In this document: piece by piece, positions 7,622 to 17,959 of the stretch
Numbering within the stretch: position 1 is the stretch's first letter
How the letters are laid out: each line of letters opens with the position of its first letter
Source: Wolbachia endosymbiont of Armadillidium arcangelii
Lineage (GTDB): Bacteria; Pseudomonadota; Alphaproteobacteria; Rickettsiales; Anaplasmataceae
Reading direction: 5' to 3'
Assembly (NCBI RefSeq): GCF_040207875.1
Contig: NZ_CP157942.1
Span: 1,550,001-1,614,000, forward strand
DNA: 64,000 nucleotides
The notes under the pieces: model-generated
Told to the model about the DNA's origin: nothing
Seen by the model: the letters and a program-made list of their open reading frames with translations, nothing else
Database searches by the model: none
Translations under genes and position numbers: made by a program

Positions 7622-10030
7622 GTGATGCTGAGATTTAGAGCTATTCAATCGAAGAATAAATCTACTCTAAGCAGGGAGGTTCACGCTGCTGAATTTATAC
7701 CTTATTCTTGCTATTGGAATAGTACGACCCTAATAACAAAGCAGAATTGGTTGGTTAAGTTTATCAAATTAAGTGGCTTTGCGTTTGAAACAGCCGATGA
7801 TGAAGATTTGGTAATACAGAACAACATCAGAAATCAGATGCTAAGAAGCATTTCATCTCCAGCATTTAGTTTGTACTTTCATACCATTAGGCGTAAGAAA
7901 AATATCTTTTCTGACGAATTTGCAAGTCAGAATTTGCCAAATTTTTTTGCTAATCATGTAAATCTAAAATGGAGAGAAAAACACGCAACGAGGCGATCTT
8001 TTATTAATGACCTATACATTACGATTATTCGTAGAGCAGACACAAAAGGAGTAGAGTTTTTATCACATTTATTAAAGAAATTCGGGCATGTAACTTCAAA
8101 ACATGCTTGGGAAAGTGATATGTGTGCTACCTATGAAGATCTAGAGGAAACGACCAATCGTATAGTGACAAGCCTTAGGAATTATTCGCCTAAAATTCTT
8201 GAAGTGAAAGAAACTCCAAACGGCCTATTTTGTGAAATAATGGAGTTTCTATCTAGAATTGTAAATTGTGGATTTGTTACAAACACGCTCTTTCCACTAA
8301 AAACTGAAATATCAAGATACTTACCAGTACATAGGTTATTTTTTGGTCGTAAGATGATACAGGTTGTGACTCATAATGAGAGTAAATACGCTGGAATAGT
8401 TAGTATCAAGGAATATGGAAATAATACCTCTGCAGGGATGCTCGATTCTTTTTTGCAACTTCCTTATGAATTTATCATCACACAATCTTTTCAATTTACA
8501 AATAGGCAAATGGCAATTGCAAAAATGCAGATACAGCAAAATCGGATGATACAATCTGCAGATAAAGCTATTTCTCAAATAGCAGAAATTTCTCATGCGC
8601 TTGATGATGCAATGAGTGGTAAGATTGCGTTTGGTGAACATCACTTAACTATCCTATGTATAGAGAAAAGCCCTAAATCATTAGATAATGCTTTGTCGTT
8701 GGTAGAATCAGAGCTTTCTAATTGTGGTATTTATCCTGTTCGTGAGAGAGTTAACCTTGAACCAGCATTTTGGGCGCAAATTCCTGGTAATTTTGATTAT
8801 ATAGTAAGAAAAGGTACGATAAGTAGTCTTAATTTGGCTGGCTTTGCATCTCAGCATAATTATCCTACTGGTAAAAAATTCAATAACCACTGGGGAGATG
8901 CTGTTACAGTTTTTGACACAACATCTGGCACACCATTTTTCTTCAGCTTTCATATAAGAGATGTTGGACATACTATGATAATTGGGCCAACTGGTGCTGG
9001 TAAGACTGTTTTAATGAATTTCTTATGTGCTCAAACGATAAAATTTTCTCCAAGAATATTCTTTTTTGATAAAGATCGTGGTGCAGAGATTTTTTTGAGA
9101 GCACTTGGCGGCATCTACACTATAATAGAACCAAGAACTAAAACAAATTTTAATCCTCTACAACTTGACGATACTCCTGATAATAGAACATTTTTAATGG
9201 AATGGATAAAATCCTTAATCTCGGTGTACAACGATAAATTCTCTTCAGGAGACATTGCTATAATTAATGATGCAATCGAGGGAAATTTTAAATTAGAAAA
9301 AGAAAAAAGAGTCTTGAGAAGTTTCGTACCTTTTTTGGGAGATAAAGGCCCTGATACTTTAGCTGGAGCAATATCTATGTGGCATGACAATGGCTCTCAC
9401 GCTGCAATATTTGACAATAAAGAAGATTTGCTAGATTTTTCAAAAGCAAGGGTGTTTGGCTTTGAAATGGCTAGCTTGCTCAAGGATCCTGTTGCTCTTG
9501 GACCAGTCTTGATTTATTTATTTCATAGGATTAGTATATCTCTTGATGGCACTCGATCTATTATTGTTCTTGATGAAGCATGGGCGTTAATAGATAATCC
9601 AGTTTTTGCACCTAAGATAAAGGACTGGTTGAAAGTGCTGAGAAAGTTAAATGCTTTTGTGATTTTTGCTACTCAGAGTGTTGAAGATGCGAGTAAAAGT
9701 GCTATTAGTGATACGCTTGTACAGCAGACAGCAACACAAATTTTTTTGCCAAATCTGAAAGCTACTAGTGTCTACCGAGATGTTTTTATGTTAACTGAAC
9801 GTGAATACATACTGATCAAACACACAGATCCAAGTACTAGATTCTTTTTGGTAAAGCAGGGGGTTAATGCTGTAGTAGCTAGAATAGATCTAAAAGATTT
9901 GGATGATGTGATCAACGTATTATCTGGACGTGCAGAAAGTGTTCTACTGTTACATGATATACTAAAAGAGGTCGGAGATAATCCAAAAGTATGGTTGCCT
10001 GTGTTTTATCAAAGGGTGAAAAATGTTTAA
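7622..10030 (+). CDS. virB4: Type IV secretion ATPase VirB4
   Basis: This 802-residue cytoplasmic ATPase powers type IV secretion. The Walker A motif GPTGAGKT lies near residues 455-462, and Walker B with the DEA triad (SIIVLDEAWALI) near residues 647-658. The arginine-finger region ATQSVEDA follows, where the family has ATQS. The start is either GTG 7622 or ATG 7625. Its stop overlaps the virB6-1 start by 8 bp, which implies translational coupling. All catalytic motifs look intact, so the system is likely active. Confidence 0.96.
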   Translation: MMLRFRAIQSKNKSTLSREVHAAEFIPYSCYWNSTTLITKQNWLVKFIKLSGFAFETADDEDLVIQNNIRNQMLRSISSPAFSLYFHTIRRKKNIFSDEFASQNLPNFFANHVNLKWREKHATRRSFINDLYITIIRRADTKGVEFLSHLLKKFGHVTSKHAWESDMCATYEDLEETTNRIVTSLRNYSPKILEVKETPNGLFCEIMEFLSRIVNCGFVTNTLFPLKTEISRYLPVHRLFFGRKMIQVVTHNESKYAGIVSIKEYGNNTSAGMLDSFLQLPYEFIITQSFQFTNRQMAIAKMQIQQNRMIQSADKAISQIAEISHALDDAMSGKIAFGEHHLTILCIEKSPKSLDNALSLVESELSNCGIYPVRERVNLEPAFWAQIPGNFDYIVRKGTISSLNLAGFASQHNYPTGKKFNNHWGDAVTVFDTTSGTPFFFSFHIRDVGHTMIIGPTGAGKTVLMNFLCAQTIKFSPRIFFFDKDRGAEIFLRALGGIYTIIEPRTKTNFNPLQLDDTPDNRTFLMEWIKSLISVYNDKFSSGDIAIINDAIEGNFKLEKEKRVLRSFVPFLGDKGPDTLAGAISMWHDNGSHAAIFDNKEDLLDFSKARVFGFEMASLLKDPVALGPVLIYLFHRISISLDGTRSIIVLDEAWALIDNPVFAPKIKDWLKVLRKLNAFVIFATQSVEDASKSAISDTLVQQTATQIFLPNLKATSVYRDVFMLTEREYILIKHTDPSTRFFLVKQGVNAVVARIDLKDLDDVINVLSGRAESVLLLHDILKEVGDNPKVWLPVFYQRVKNV

Positions 10031-12512
10031 AACTAAACTTTCATTGCTATTAATTGCGATATTTTTATTAAATATAGATTTTCTACTTTCATATCCAGTA
10101 TTTGCAGATGGAGTAAGTGGTACTGACAAGACAGAATTTGTTAGTAGATTTCATTCCACTGGCAGTTTTAGTCGTGCCTCTAATCCTGATTGTGGAGCGT
10201 TTAAAACAGTTGCAGCACTTGCTGGAATAGCGATTGCTGTTGGCGCAATATTTACTGGCATTGTTTTAATCGTCTCTTCTGCTGGTTTGTTTACCGCTCT
10301 TGTTATTGTTGGAATGATAGCTGCAGTTGTTGGAGTCTGGAAGGCGGTAGGGGGACTTATTGTTTGTCAGCATAGTTTTGTTAGGCATCCAGTTGCACGT
10401 GATCATGATGGAAAGTATAAAAATTTCAAACTAAAAGACACAGATTATAGTAATGACACAGATAAAAATTATCAAACAGAAGACGAATATTTTTCTGAAT
10501 TACAGAAAAGGTCAGGAAAAGATGGAAAACAAACAGAAAAAGAGATTTTAGACTCTACTAATTGGAATGTTGTTGATGTCAACAAGGAAAACTATTACTG
10601 GCCAAAAAATGGCGTGCAATATAGTGAATACATAGAAGTGTGTCATCGCAATCCTTTAACTTTTGGTAATCTTTTTGGAGAAATAAAATTTGATGTCAGG
10701 GAGAAAGACACTGGATATGAAAGTGGGTCATGGTCTCCGAAGGTTGATGGCGATCTAGAGTGTAAAGTGCTTAAAGCTGGACAGAGCGAAGACATACATG
10801 GGTCAACATTCAGGGCAGTAAGAAAAATGGGCAGGTTATGCGTGGAATTGGCTGAAGTTAGAGCAGCTGGAACTCCTTGGCCGCAAGGAATTGATATAGG
10901 GTGCACGGAATTGCCACCTGATCCACTTGCTCCTATGTGTGAAAAATCTATGATGATTTTCAAAGATAAGACTAGTAGTATTCCTGACAAGCCGATAGAA
11001 ATTGATCCCAATAAAGATCATAAAACTATTATAAGAAATAAGGAAAAAGAAGGAAAAATTTTTATAGGTTACGACAATAAAGGCTGTTTTAGCTCGTATA
11101 TCTCTGAAGCTTGCTATAATCAAGCAGGAAGTAAATCATTATCTCCTATTCCCATAACTTCTATGATAGTGCAATGCATTAAGGAATCGTTAGACAATTT
11201 AGTGGCAGGTATCGATTCAAGTGGTGAGCTACTGAAAGACAAGAATGGGAATAAAAAAGGCAGTTTCTTATCTGTGGCACAAAAAAAGCTAAAAAACACC
11301 GTAACTGCTGTTCTAGTTTTGGCTTTAATACTGTTCTCTATAAAAGCCATGTCAGGTGGTGTTCGCAGTCCACAAGAAATGTACACGTTGATCATTAAAT
11401 TCGCTTTGGTGATTTATTTCACAACAGGTAGCACCATGTCTCATTATTACGGAGAATTGACAAGACTTTCAAATGGTTTATCAGAAATAGTGCTTAAAGC
11501 GTCATCTGAGAGTCAAGGTATATGTAATTACAATGCAGGTACAGATTATGAATATGCTCTTCATACAGGAAAGAAGGTATCTTACAGTTATCTTGCACCT
11601 TGGGATAGGTTTGATTGCAGGATTTTATTTTATTTAGGAGCACCTTTTGATGGAATTGGTGGCAAAATTGGTACTGGGGGTGTTGTAGCGTTAGCAGTCT
11701 TGCTTGGCGCTGCTCCTGTCTTGTTAGTAGCAGGTTCAATAATAGGTATTATTTTTGCTGGTGGGCAAATTTTAGTAGCTCTTGTCTGTATATTCATGGC
11801 CATTTTAATGATGATGGTTATTTTGTGGATGTGTTATGTATTTATCTTATCTTTAGTTGCTCTTAGTGTAATTATCATTTTATCGCCTTTATTCATTCCT
11901 ATGGTTTTATTTCAACATACTAAGGGATATTTTGATGGTTGGGTAAAAGAATTAATTACCTACAGTTTATACCCTGTTATCCTTTTTGCATTTTTATCTT
12001 TTATGTTCATAGCATGTGATAAAATCTTTTATAGAGGTTTAAATTTTGAGGAAGAGCAAGTTGAAATATTAGGCAAGAAAACATATTGGTTTAAGTTGGA
12101 AAAAGGAGGATGTACTAACAATCCAAATACTTTAGCGTGCATGCTACAAGAATACAAATGGGAGAAAAGCATGCTGCTTGGTCTGGTTGATTTTGCGTAT
12201 ATTGAATTTAGTAACTCTGTACTTGGAGAGTTACTGAAGTTATGTTTAGTGCTATTTTTATTTTACCATTTTTTAAACGTTCTTCCCGGTATGGCTGCTG
12301 AGCTTGCTGGTAACCATAGAGCAGCACTAGGTTCAGGCAATACGCCTGCGCAAATGGTGAATAAAGCTTTATCTGCTGCCAAAGCTGCTGCTGGTGGTGT
12401 TGGTCAAGTTGCCGCTGCAGCTGTAAACAAGGCAAGAGGATCTGTTGGAGGAGGTGGAGATGCTAATAAGGGATCCTCCTCTAGTGAAACTATAAAATCA
12501 GGTGGAGAGTGA
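10023..12512 (+). CDS. virB6: VirB6 paralogue 1 (TrbL/VirB6 family)
   Basis: This 829-residue protein is much larger than the roughly 300-residue VirB6 of Agrobacterium. It has an N-terminal signal-like segment (KLSLLLIAIFLLNIDFLLS) and an early hydrophobic pair around residues 60-110. A polar, cysteine-containing domain of about 300 residues follows (CEKSMMIF, KGCFSSYISEACYN). The multi-helix core (about residues 425-660) includes the family segment FIPMVLFQHTKGYFDGWVKELITYSLYPVILF, and another helix lies near 735. The tail is rich in Ala, Gly and Ser. VirB6 forms part of the inner-membrane channel that contacts the substrate. It overlaps virB4 by 8 bp. Confidence 0.9.
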   Translation: MFKTKLSLLLIAIFLLNIDFLLSYPVFADGVSGTDKTEFVSRFHSTGSFSRASNPDCGAFKTVAALAGIAIAVGAIFTGIVLIVSSAGLFTALVIVGMIAAVVGVWKAVGGLIVCQHSFVRHPVARDHDGKYKNFKLKDTDYSNDTDKNYQTEDEYFSELQKRSGKDGKQTEKEILDSTNWNVVDVNKENYYWPKNGVQYSEYIEVCHRNPLTFGNLFGEIKFDVREKDTGYESGSWSPKVDGDLECKVLKAGQSEDIHGSTFRAVRKMGRLCVELAEVRAAGTPWPQGIDIGCTELPPDPLAPMCEKSMMIFKDKTSSIPDKPIEIDPNKDHKTIIRNKEKEGKIFIGYDNKGCFSSYISEACYNQAGSKSLSPIPITSMIVQCIKESLDNLVAGIDSSGELLKDKNGNKKGSFLSVAQKKLKNTVTAVLVLALILFSIKAMSGGVRSPQEMYTLIIKFALVIYFTTGSTMSHYYGELTRLSNGLSEIVLKASSESQGICNYNAGTDYEYALHTGKKVSYSYLAPWDRFDCRILFYLGAPFDGIGGKIGTGGVVALAVLLGAAPVLLVAGSIIGIIFAGGQILVALVCIFMAILMMMVILWMCYVFILSLVALSVIIILSPLFIPMVLFQHTKGYFDGWVKELITYSLYPVILFAFLSFMFIACDKIFYRGLNFEEEQVEILGKKTYWFKLEKGGCTNNPNTLACMLQEYKWEKSMLLGLVDFAYIEFSNSVLGELLKLCLVLFLFYHFLNVLPGMAAELAGNHRAALGSGNTPAQMVNKALSAAKAAAGGVGQVAAAAVNKARGSVGGGGDANKGSSSSETIKSGGE

Positions 12513-12529
12513 GCGCAGGTGAGTAACAG

Positions 12530-14941
12530 ATGTTTGAGCGTTTGAGCAACCAAAACTTGGGTAAGCTATGCATAAGTTTTGTGGTACTCTTTTTATTATC
12601 TGGGTGCGGGGAACATCACTGTATTAAGCCAGAAGATTTATCAGGCTTGCGTGAGAAACTAGATGTAGTGTCAACAGAGCAGAAGTGGGTTGATTCTGGT
12701 GTCTATATCTCAGGTGGTGTAAAAGTAACAGAGATTAGCATAGTGCCCAGCAAGGTTAATTTTTGTCCTAAGCGGTATAAAGATTTTGCAGTTCAACCTG
12801 GGAAAGACCCTATTGTTGTTACATTGCCATTTGCGCTTAAAGAAGGTGATTCGATAAGTTTTAGTGTTATTGGCAGTAAAATGTGTAAAAATGATAATGG
12901 CACGGTTACCTATAAAAAAATTGACGAGAGTTGTGGTGAAGGGGAGAAGGAGTATTTTGCACATGTTTTAAATCAAGAGAATTGTCAAGGTGAAATATGT
13001 CCTAATAAGTACATTATAGGTGATCCACAGTGGTTGAATGGAAAAGAGTATTGGAGTTCCGATTCTTCAGAGTCAGGTCAAGATGAAGAGAAAATTAAAG
13101 AGATTATCAACTTTGTAAAACAACAAGGAAAAAATATAGACTGTAGCGGGCTTTCAGACAACCAGGTGAGCAAAGTAGATACATATATTCTCAATCTAGC
13201 GTGTGGATGTATATGCAAGTTTTATAATTCTAACACTAAAAAAGATTGTGTGTATGTTGAATATAATACTACAGAACACGAATTGTTTAATTCTATTACT
13301 AGCGCTTTAAATAGTTCTGGTGGTAAATTCGCAGATGCTGAGATTATTGGTGATGTTTTAAAGAATGCAAAAGTCAAAACTTATGTTCCACACTTAAGAG
13401 TTAATATGGAGGGTGAAAAAAGTTTTGAATATTTGCAAAATGGTGGTACATATACTAATTATGACCACAAGGTAAGTAAAGACCACCCAGTACCAAAATT
13501 AACTTTCTGGTTGGGGGATAGTAATGGCAAGGGCGGCTACAACATAAGAGTAACAAGAATACCTAGTCCGAAAGATGACTTGTACATACGTGTTTCTGAC
13601 ACATTCCCTGAACATGGCCCTGACGAAACCCAGGGGGATATACCTGTTGATATTAACAGAGTTCATGATACTGAGTACATGGAAAGCTTAAAAGAAAAGC
13701 TAAAAGACAAAACAGGCAACATATATTACGGAATAAGAGACCATGGTTGCGATTACAAAAATGAAGGTCAGTTTAGCATTAACCTCACAACTAAAGAGTC
13801 ACCTACGAAAACTTTTAGTGCGATATATAATTTTTTTGATGAAAAAGTAAAAACTGCATTTTTCGGCTCTAGCTACAAAGACACTAATGCGATTCACTCT
13901 GATACTAGCCCTGTAAAATCTCTTTATCAAAGTTTTGTAGCGTCAAATAGAACAAAGACCATCAGATCTACAATAGTGTCGTTATTAGTGTTATATATAG
14001 TTTTGTACACACTTTACTACTTTTTTGGGTTAACTCATATTTCTATATATGAGTTTTTAATTATATGCGTAAAGATAGGAATCATTACCCAGCTATTGCA
14101 GGATAACAGCTGGAACTTTTTTTATAACAACGCATTTTCTATGTTTGTTAACACTCCAAAACAGTTAATAGAAATAGCAAATTTCAGAGGTACAACGTCA
14201 AATGTTTTTGAATTTCTTGATTTACCACTCAATAGGTTTTTATCAGCACACTCAGTGTTATTAATAGTATCCCTTATATTCTCTGGTCCTTTGGGTATTG
14301 TATCATTTTGCTTGGTGATTTGGGGTTTAATAACAGTAATCTTATCCATTTTTAATGCCTTATTTTCTTTTATCACGTCTATAGCAATAGTTGCATTGTT
14401 GCTTTCCTTGGCACCTATTTTTATTATTTGTCTTCTATTTGGATATACCAGACAGATGTTTCACAATTGGATCAGAAATTTAGCAAGATTTGCAATTCAT
14501 CCGGTAGTGCTTTTAATTTTTATATCATTAATAAGCCAGGTTATGGATTATATTGTGTATTCGGTCTTTAATTTTGAGGTCTGCCCTACATGTATACTTA
14601 ATCTTAACTTAAGGATTTTTAATCCTTGTATTTTTTACGGTTATGCTTCCAAGTATGTACCTAATATCACCGCTATGATGGCTTTTGTTATTTTAGGACA
14701 TGCTATGAAAGCTTTAGTTGCAGCATCTTCGACAATATCTGATTCGTTGTTTGGTGTTTATGTAGCAAGCGAACCAGGAAGGCAATATCAGCAAAGCTTA
14801 ATGGGAGTAGTAGGTTTAGATGAGCAAAGCGCTCAAAGAAGAGCAGGTCAGCAATCTGGTACACCAAGTCGAAGACCTCAAATACCACAACCAGCCCAAA
14901 GATCAGTGCCTAAAATACCAACAAACACAGGAAATCAATGA
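12530..14941 (+). CDS. virB6: VirB6 paralogue 2 with N-terminal lipobox
   Basis: This 803-residue protein starts with a lipoprotein-type signal (CISFVVLFLLSGC), so Cys in LSGC is predicted to be lipidated after cleavage. The long polar N-terminal domain (about residues 25-480) holds many cysteines and a WVDSGVYISGG segment that resembles segments in the next two paralogues. The membrane core at about residues 480-740 contains LSLAPIFIICLLFGYTRQMF and HNWIRNLARFAIHPVVLLIF, the VirB6 signature region. The C-terminal 60 residues are Gln/Arg/Pro-rich. Its stop overlaps the next start (ATGA), so the two are translationally coupled. Confidence 0.9.
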   Translation: MFERLSNQNLGKLCISFVVLFLLSGCGEHHCIKPEDLSGLREKLDVVSTEQKWVDSGVYISGGVKVTEISIVPSKVNFCPKRYKDFAVQPGKDPIVVTLPFALKEGDSISFSVIGSKMCKNDNGTVTYKKIDESCGEGEKEYFAHVLNQENCQGEICPNKYIIGDPQWLNGKEYWSSDSSESGQDEEKIKEIINFVKQQGKNIDCSGLSDNQVSKVDTYILNLACGCICKFYNSNTKKDCVYVEYNTTEHELFNSITSALNSSGGKFADAEIIGDVLKNAKVKTYVPHLRVNMEGEKSFEYLQNGGTYTNYDHKVSKDHPVPKLTFWLGDSNGKGGYNIRVTRIPSPKDDLYIRVSDTFPEHGPDETQGDIPVDINRVHDTEYMESLKEKLKDKTGNIYYGIRDHGCDYKNEGQFSINLTTKESPTKTFSAIYNFFDEKVKTAFFGSSYKDTNAIHSDTSPVKSLYQSFVASNRTKTIRSTIVSLLVLYIVLYTLYYFFGLTHISIYEFLIICVKIGIITQLLQDNSWNFFYNNAFSMFVNTPKQLIEIANFRGTTSNVFEFLDLPLNRFLSAHSVLLIVSLIFSGPLGIVSFCLVIWGLITVILSIFNALFSFITSIAIVALLLSLAPIFIICLLFGYTRQMFHNWIRNLARFAIHPVVLLIFISLISQVMDYIVYSVFNFEVCPTCILNLNLRIFNPCIFYGYASKYVPNITAMMAFVILGHAMKALVAASSTISDSLFGVYVASEPGRQYQQSLMGVVGLDEQSAQRRAGQQSGTPSRRPQIPQPAQRSVPKIPTNTGNQ

Positions 14942-17868
14942 TGAGCAGAAGATCATTATTATTGATACTATATCTTGTAATTACTGGCTGCACGATGGAT
15001 TGTGTTGAACCTGGTCTGCAGAGCAGAAATACTAGTGTCAGCGTAGATGTTCCAGTTTATAAAGCAGATGAAGGAGTTAAAATTCATTGGATTGACTCTG
15101 GTCAAGTAATTAGCCAGGATGAGAAAATCAAATTTACTCTCGGTGGATCAGCGAATTTCTGTCCTCTTAAAGAAGGTCAAAGTCCAAAGGGAGTACTTGT
15201 GCCTGCTGTATTTTGTACCGATGATTCAATACCAAATTACAGTAGCGAGTTAATTAATAATTCTGGTCTTAACGAGCAAGAAGTGTGTAGAGACACAGGG
15301 TTCGGAAACGGTCAATCATATAGTAAGAGACGTTATGTGGATACTGGAATCAAAGTAAACCCTGGTGATAAATTAAGGTTTAGCTTAGTTCCCAGAGAGA
15401 TACCAATTGACTATGATAATCCAGAAGGAAAAGGTATCAGCTTTGATGACAATTGTTATAGAACTGAAAAAGAAGATGACAAAGACAGAGTTACAATAAA
15501 AGAAATGCTCAATGGAGGAACGTTCTTTTGTGGAGAAAGTGGTAAAAGGACTGCAGTAGAATTTCCACAGCTTAGTAAAGAAAGCATGAAGAAAAGAAAA
15601 GTATTAGTTGGTAACGGCTACACTCCATACGATAATAAGGTACACTTTAATAAGGATTATATTAAAAATGGAAGTCCATGGATGAATGGCGCATTGTTAG
15701 ATTTACGACGAGCTAAAATAGGACTGGATAAATTATGTAGTGGGGAAAGATGTGATAATGAGGCAAATAAGTACAGTTCTTATGAGCTTAATTGTCACTA
15801 TCAGAACATATGCTACAATAAAAAGGGTATATGGGGTTTTGGGATAGGTGCAGAAAGAAAACGAAATTGTGTTTCTTCTGTAAGACACAAAAAGTATGAT
15901 AAAGGCAATAAGTGTGACATGTATTCTCACCTTAAAGGCATTGAGGATGAGCTAAAAAAGATTGAAGGAAATAAAGGAGATTCTAAGCAGATTGACATTA
16001 ATTTAATATCAAACTCTAAATTAAACTTCAAAGAGAGCAGAGGAGATATTTCTTGGGCTGAGGCTCTTGTTGCAAAAATTGGCGATCTTGATGATCAGGA
16101 TACTGCTCAAGCTATTCAATGTTTTCCAAAAAGGAAAGAAGCAAATGATGATCTGGTATGCTCAAAAATAAGTAATAATTTTAAGGATTTTTCCTTAAAA
16201 TTAAATCATGACTATAAAGTAAATAAAGAGGTAGAACCTGGTAGTAATGTGATGCTTGCTATAGCAAGTAATGGCAACTACCAACTTCATAGAGGTGGAT
16301 ATCATGTTGAAGTGACTAGATCATGTAACTTCGATAGTGGTAAAAAACTGTATATGTACTTGGGTGATAATCCGCCAGGAGATCCATCTGCTATAAAGAC
16401 TAATGATTTCAAAAAAGTAAAGAATTTGGATAAAATAACAGAGGATGATGTAAATTATTACATAATAGATGGAAGTCATTTGGGGAACGAAGAGTCTAAG
16501 AAAATATATTTTGGTGTTGATGTAAGTAACGTAGAGAGAGATGATATTACGGACAAAGACGGCAAATATTATGAAGATAACAAATATACAGTAAATTTAT
16601 TTTTAAAAAGAAAAATAAACGATTTTATTTCATCAACTATAAACAAGATTTTTGATTTCATAACAGCAAGAGATGAAAATGGAATTAAAATTCCGTACGA
16701 AGGATATAGAAAGGGGCTTCTACAAGGAGTAAGAGCTTTACTTATTCTATACGTTATATTTACTGTTGTTGGCTATATGCTTGGAACAATACAGTTAAGT
16801 AAATTCGATTTTATTATAAGAGTGTTCAAGATAGCATTTATAGCTTTTGCTTTTAGCAATAGAAGTTGGGAATTCTTTGGTACAATTTTGTCTGGGCTCT
16901 TTGTGGATGGTAGCATTTATTTAGTTGATAGTTTTTCTGGCTATATAGGTGAAGGAGGTAAAAAATTTGCATTCTTAGATTTAACAGCGGGAGTATTATT
17001 TACAGGAGAAACATGGTTGAAGTTTTTATCGTTAATGCTCTCTGGTCCTTTTGGTTTTATCGCTTTTTTGATGATACTTAAAGCTACCTTTACGTTCTTA
17101 AAATGCATTATTAGTGCTACGTTCAAGTATGTGATATCTACTGTTTTAGTAGCATTTTTATTGTCATTAGCTCCTTTATTTATCATATTTATTCTATTTC
17201 AACAAACTAAGGGATTGTTTGATAATTGGATAAAAACGCTAGCTCATGTTTCATTGCAACCAGTCATTTTATTTTCATCTTTGTCTCTTTTAAACCAATT
17301 GATGTATTCAGTTTTATACAATCTCACAAATTTTTCTGCATGCTATCAATGTTTAATTAGCGTAAATTTTTTATCGTATGATCTGTGCCTTATGAAGTCA
17401 ATATTACCTCTTGGTTATAGTCCTAGTACTAGTGTTGATGTTGCACTTAGTATTGGAGAAAAGGCTGGTGGGCACTTTGCAGCATTACCTATAGACCTAG
17501 TCCAGGCATTTATATATCTTATTATTGCCAGTGCAATGGAAGCTTTTGTTTCTGTATCAGAAACTATAGCTCAGGCACTGTTCAGCTCTGGTTATGGAGT
17601 TGCTCAAAGTGTTGGTCATGTTGCTAGGAGCGCATCACAAGCTATGCTGTCAACTGTTGGTCTTGATGATAAAACTCAAAATATGATACAGAACATCAAA
17701 CAGGGAATGAGTAAAGATCGAACTGCGATAGAGTTGAAACAACTAGACAAGAAAGAGAAATCTAAAGGGAGTTCTGATAAAAAATCAAGCAGACCTGAAA
17801 CACTAAGCCGGCCTGATCAGAAAGGGGAGTCTAATAGAATAAGAGAGAAAGAAAATGAAGATGGATGA
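14938..17868 (+). CDS. virB6: VirB6 paralogue 3 with N-terminal lipobox
   Basis: This 976-residue protein has a lipobox signal (LLLILYLVITGC) and then a polar domain of about 560 residues with scattered cysteines and an IHWIDSGQVI motif like that of paralogue 2. The membrane core (about residues 590-880) has LLSLAPLFIIFILFQQTKGLF followed by DNWIKTLAHVSLQPVILFSS, the same family block as in paralogues 1 and 2. The C-terminus is a highly charged Lys/Glu/Asp tail of about 70 residues, probably cytoplasmic. The ATGATG start lies on the stop of paralogue 2; I use the first ATG. Confidence 0.9.
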   Translation: MMSRRSLLLILYLVITGCTMDCVEPGLQSRNTSVSVDVPVYKADEGVKIHWIDSGQVISQDEKIKFTLGGSANFCPLKEGQSPKGVLVPAVFCTDDSIPNYSSELINNSGLNEQEVCRDTGFGNGQSYSKRRYVDTGIKVNPGDKLRFSLVPREIPIDYDNPEGKGISFDDNCYRTEKEDDKDRVTIKEMLNGGTFFCGESGKRTAVEFPQLSKESMKKRKVLVGNGYTPYDNKVHFNKDYIKNGSPWMNGALLDLRRAKIGLDKLCSGERCDNEANKYSSYELNCHYQNICYNKKGIWGFGIGAERKRNCVSSVRHKKYDKGNKCDMYSHLKGIEDELKKIEGNKGDSKQIDINLISNSKLNFKESRGDISWAEALVAKIGDLDDQDTAQAIQCFPKRKEANDDLVCSKISNNFKDFSLKLNHDYKVNKEVEPGSNVMLAIASNGNYQLHRGGYHVEVTRSCNFDSGKKLYMYLGDNPPGDPSAIKTNDFKKVKNLDKITEDDVNYYIIDGSHLGNEESKKIYFGVDVSNVERDDITDKDGKYYEDNKYTVNLFLKRKINDFISSTINKIFDFITARDENGIKIPYEGYRKGLLQGVRALLILYVIFTVVGYMLGTIQLSKFDFIIRVFKIAFIAFAFSNRSWEFFGTILSGLFVDGSIYLVDSFSGYIGEGGKKFAFLDLTAGVLFTGETWLKFLSLMLSGPFGFIAFLMILKATFTFLKCIISATFKYVISTVLVAFLLSLAPLFIIFILFQQTKGLFDNWIKTLAHVSLQPVILFSSLSLLNQLMYSVLYNLTNFSACYQCLISVNFLSYDLCLMKSILPLGYSPSTSVDVALSIGEKAGGHFAALPIDLVQAFIYLIIASAMEAFVSVSETIAQALFSSGYGVAQSVGHVARSASQAMLSTVGLDDKTQNMIQNIKQGMSKDRTAIELKQLDKKEKSKGSSDKKSSRPETLSRPDQKGESNRIREKENEDG

Positions 17869-17959
17869 GATATGAATGATATTATAGAGTAACTAATTAA
17901 AAAGATGTTTAAAGTATAAGGTTTTAGAGATTTATTCTGTATTTGGGAAAAGTTTAGCT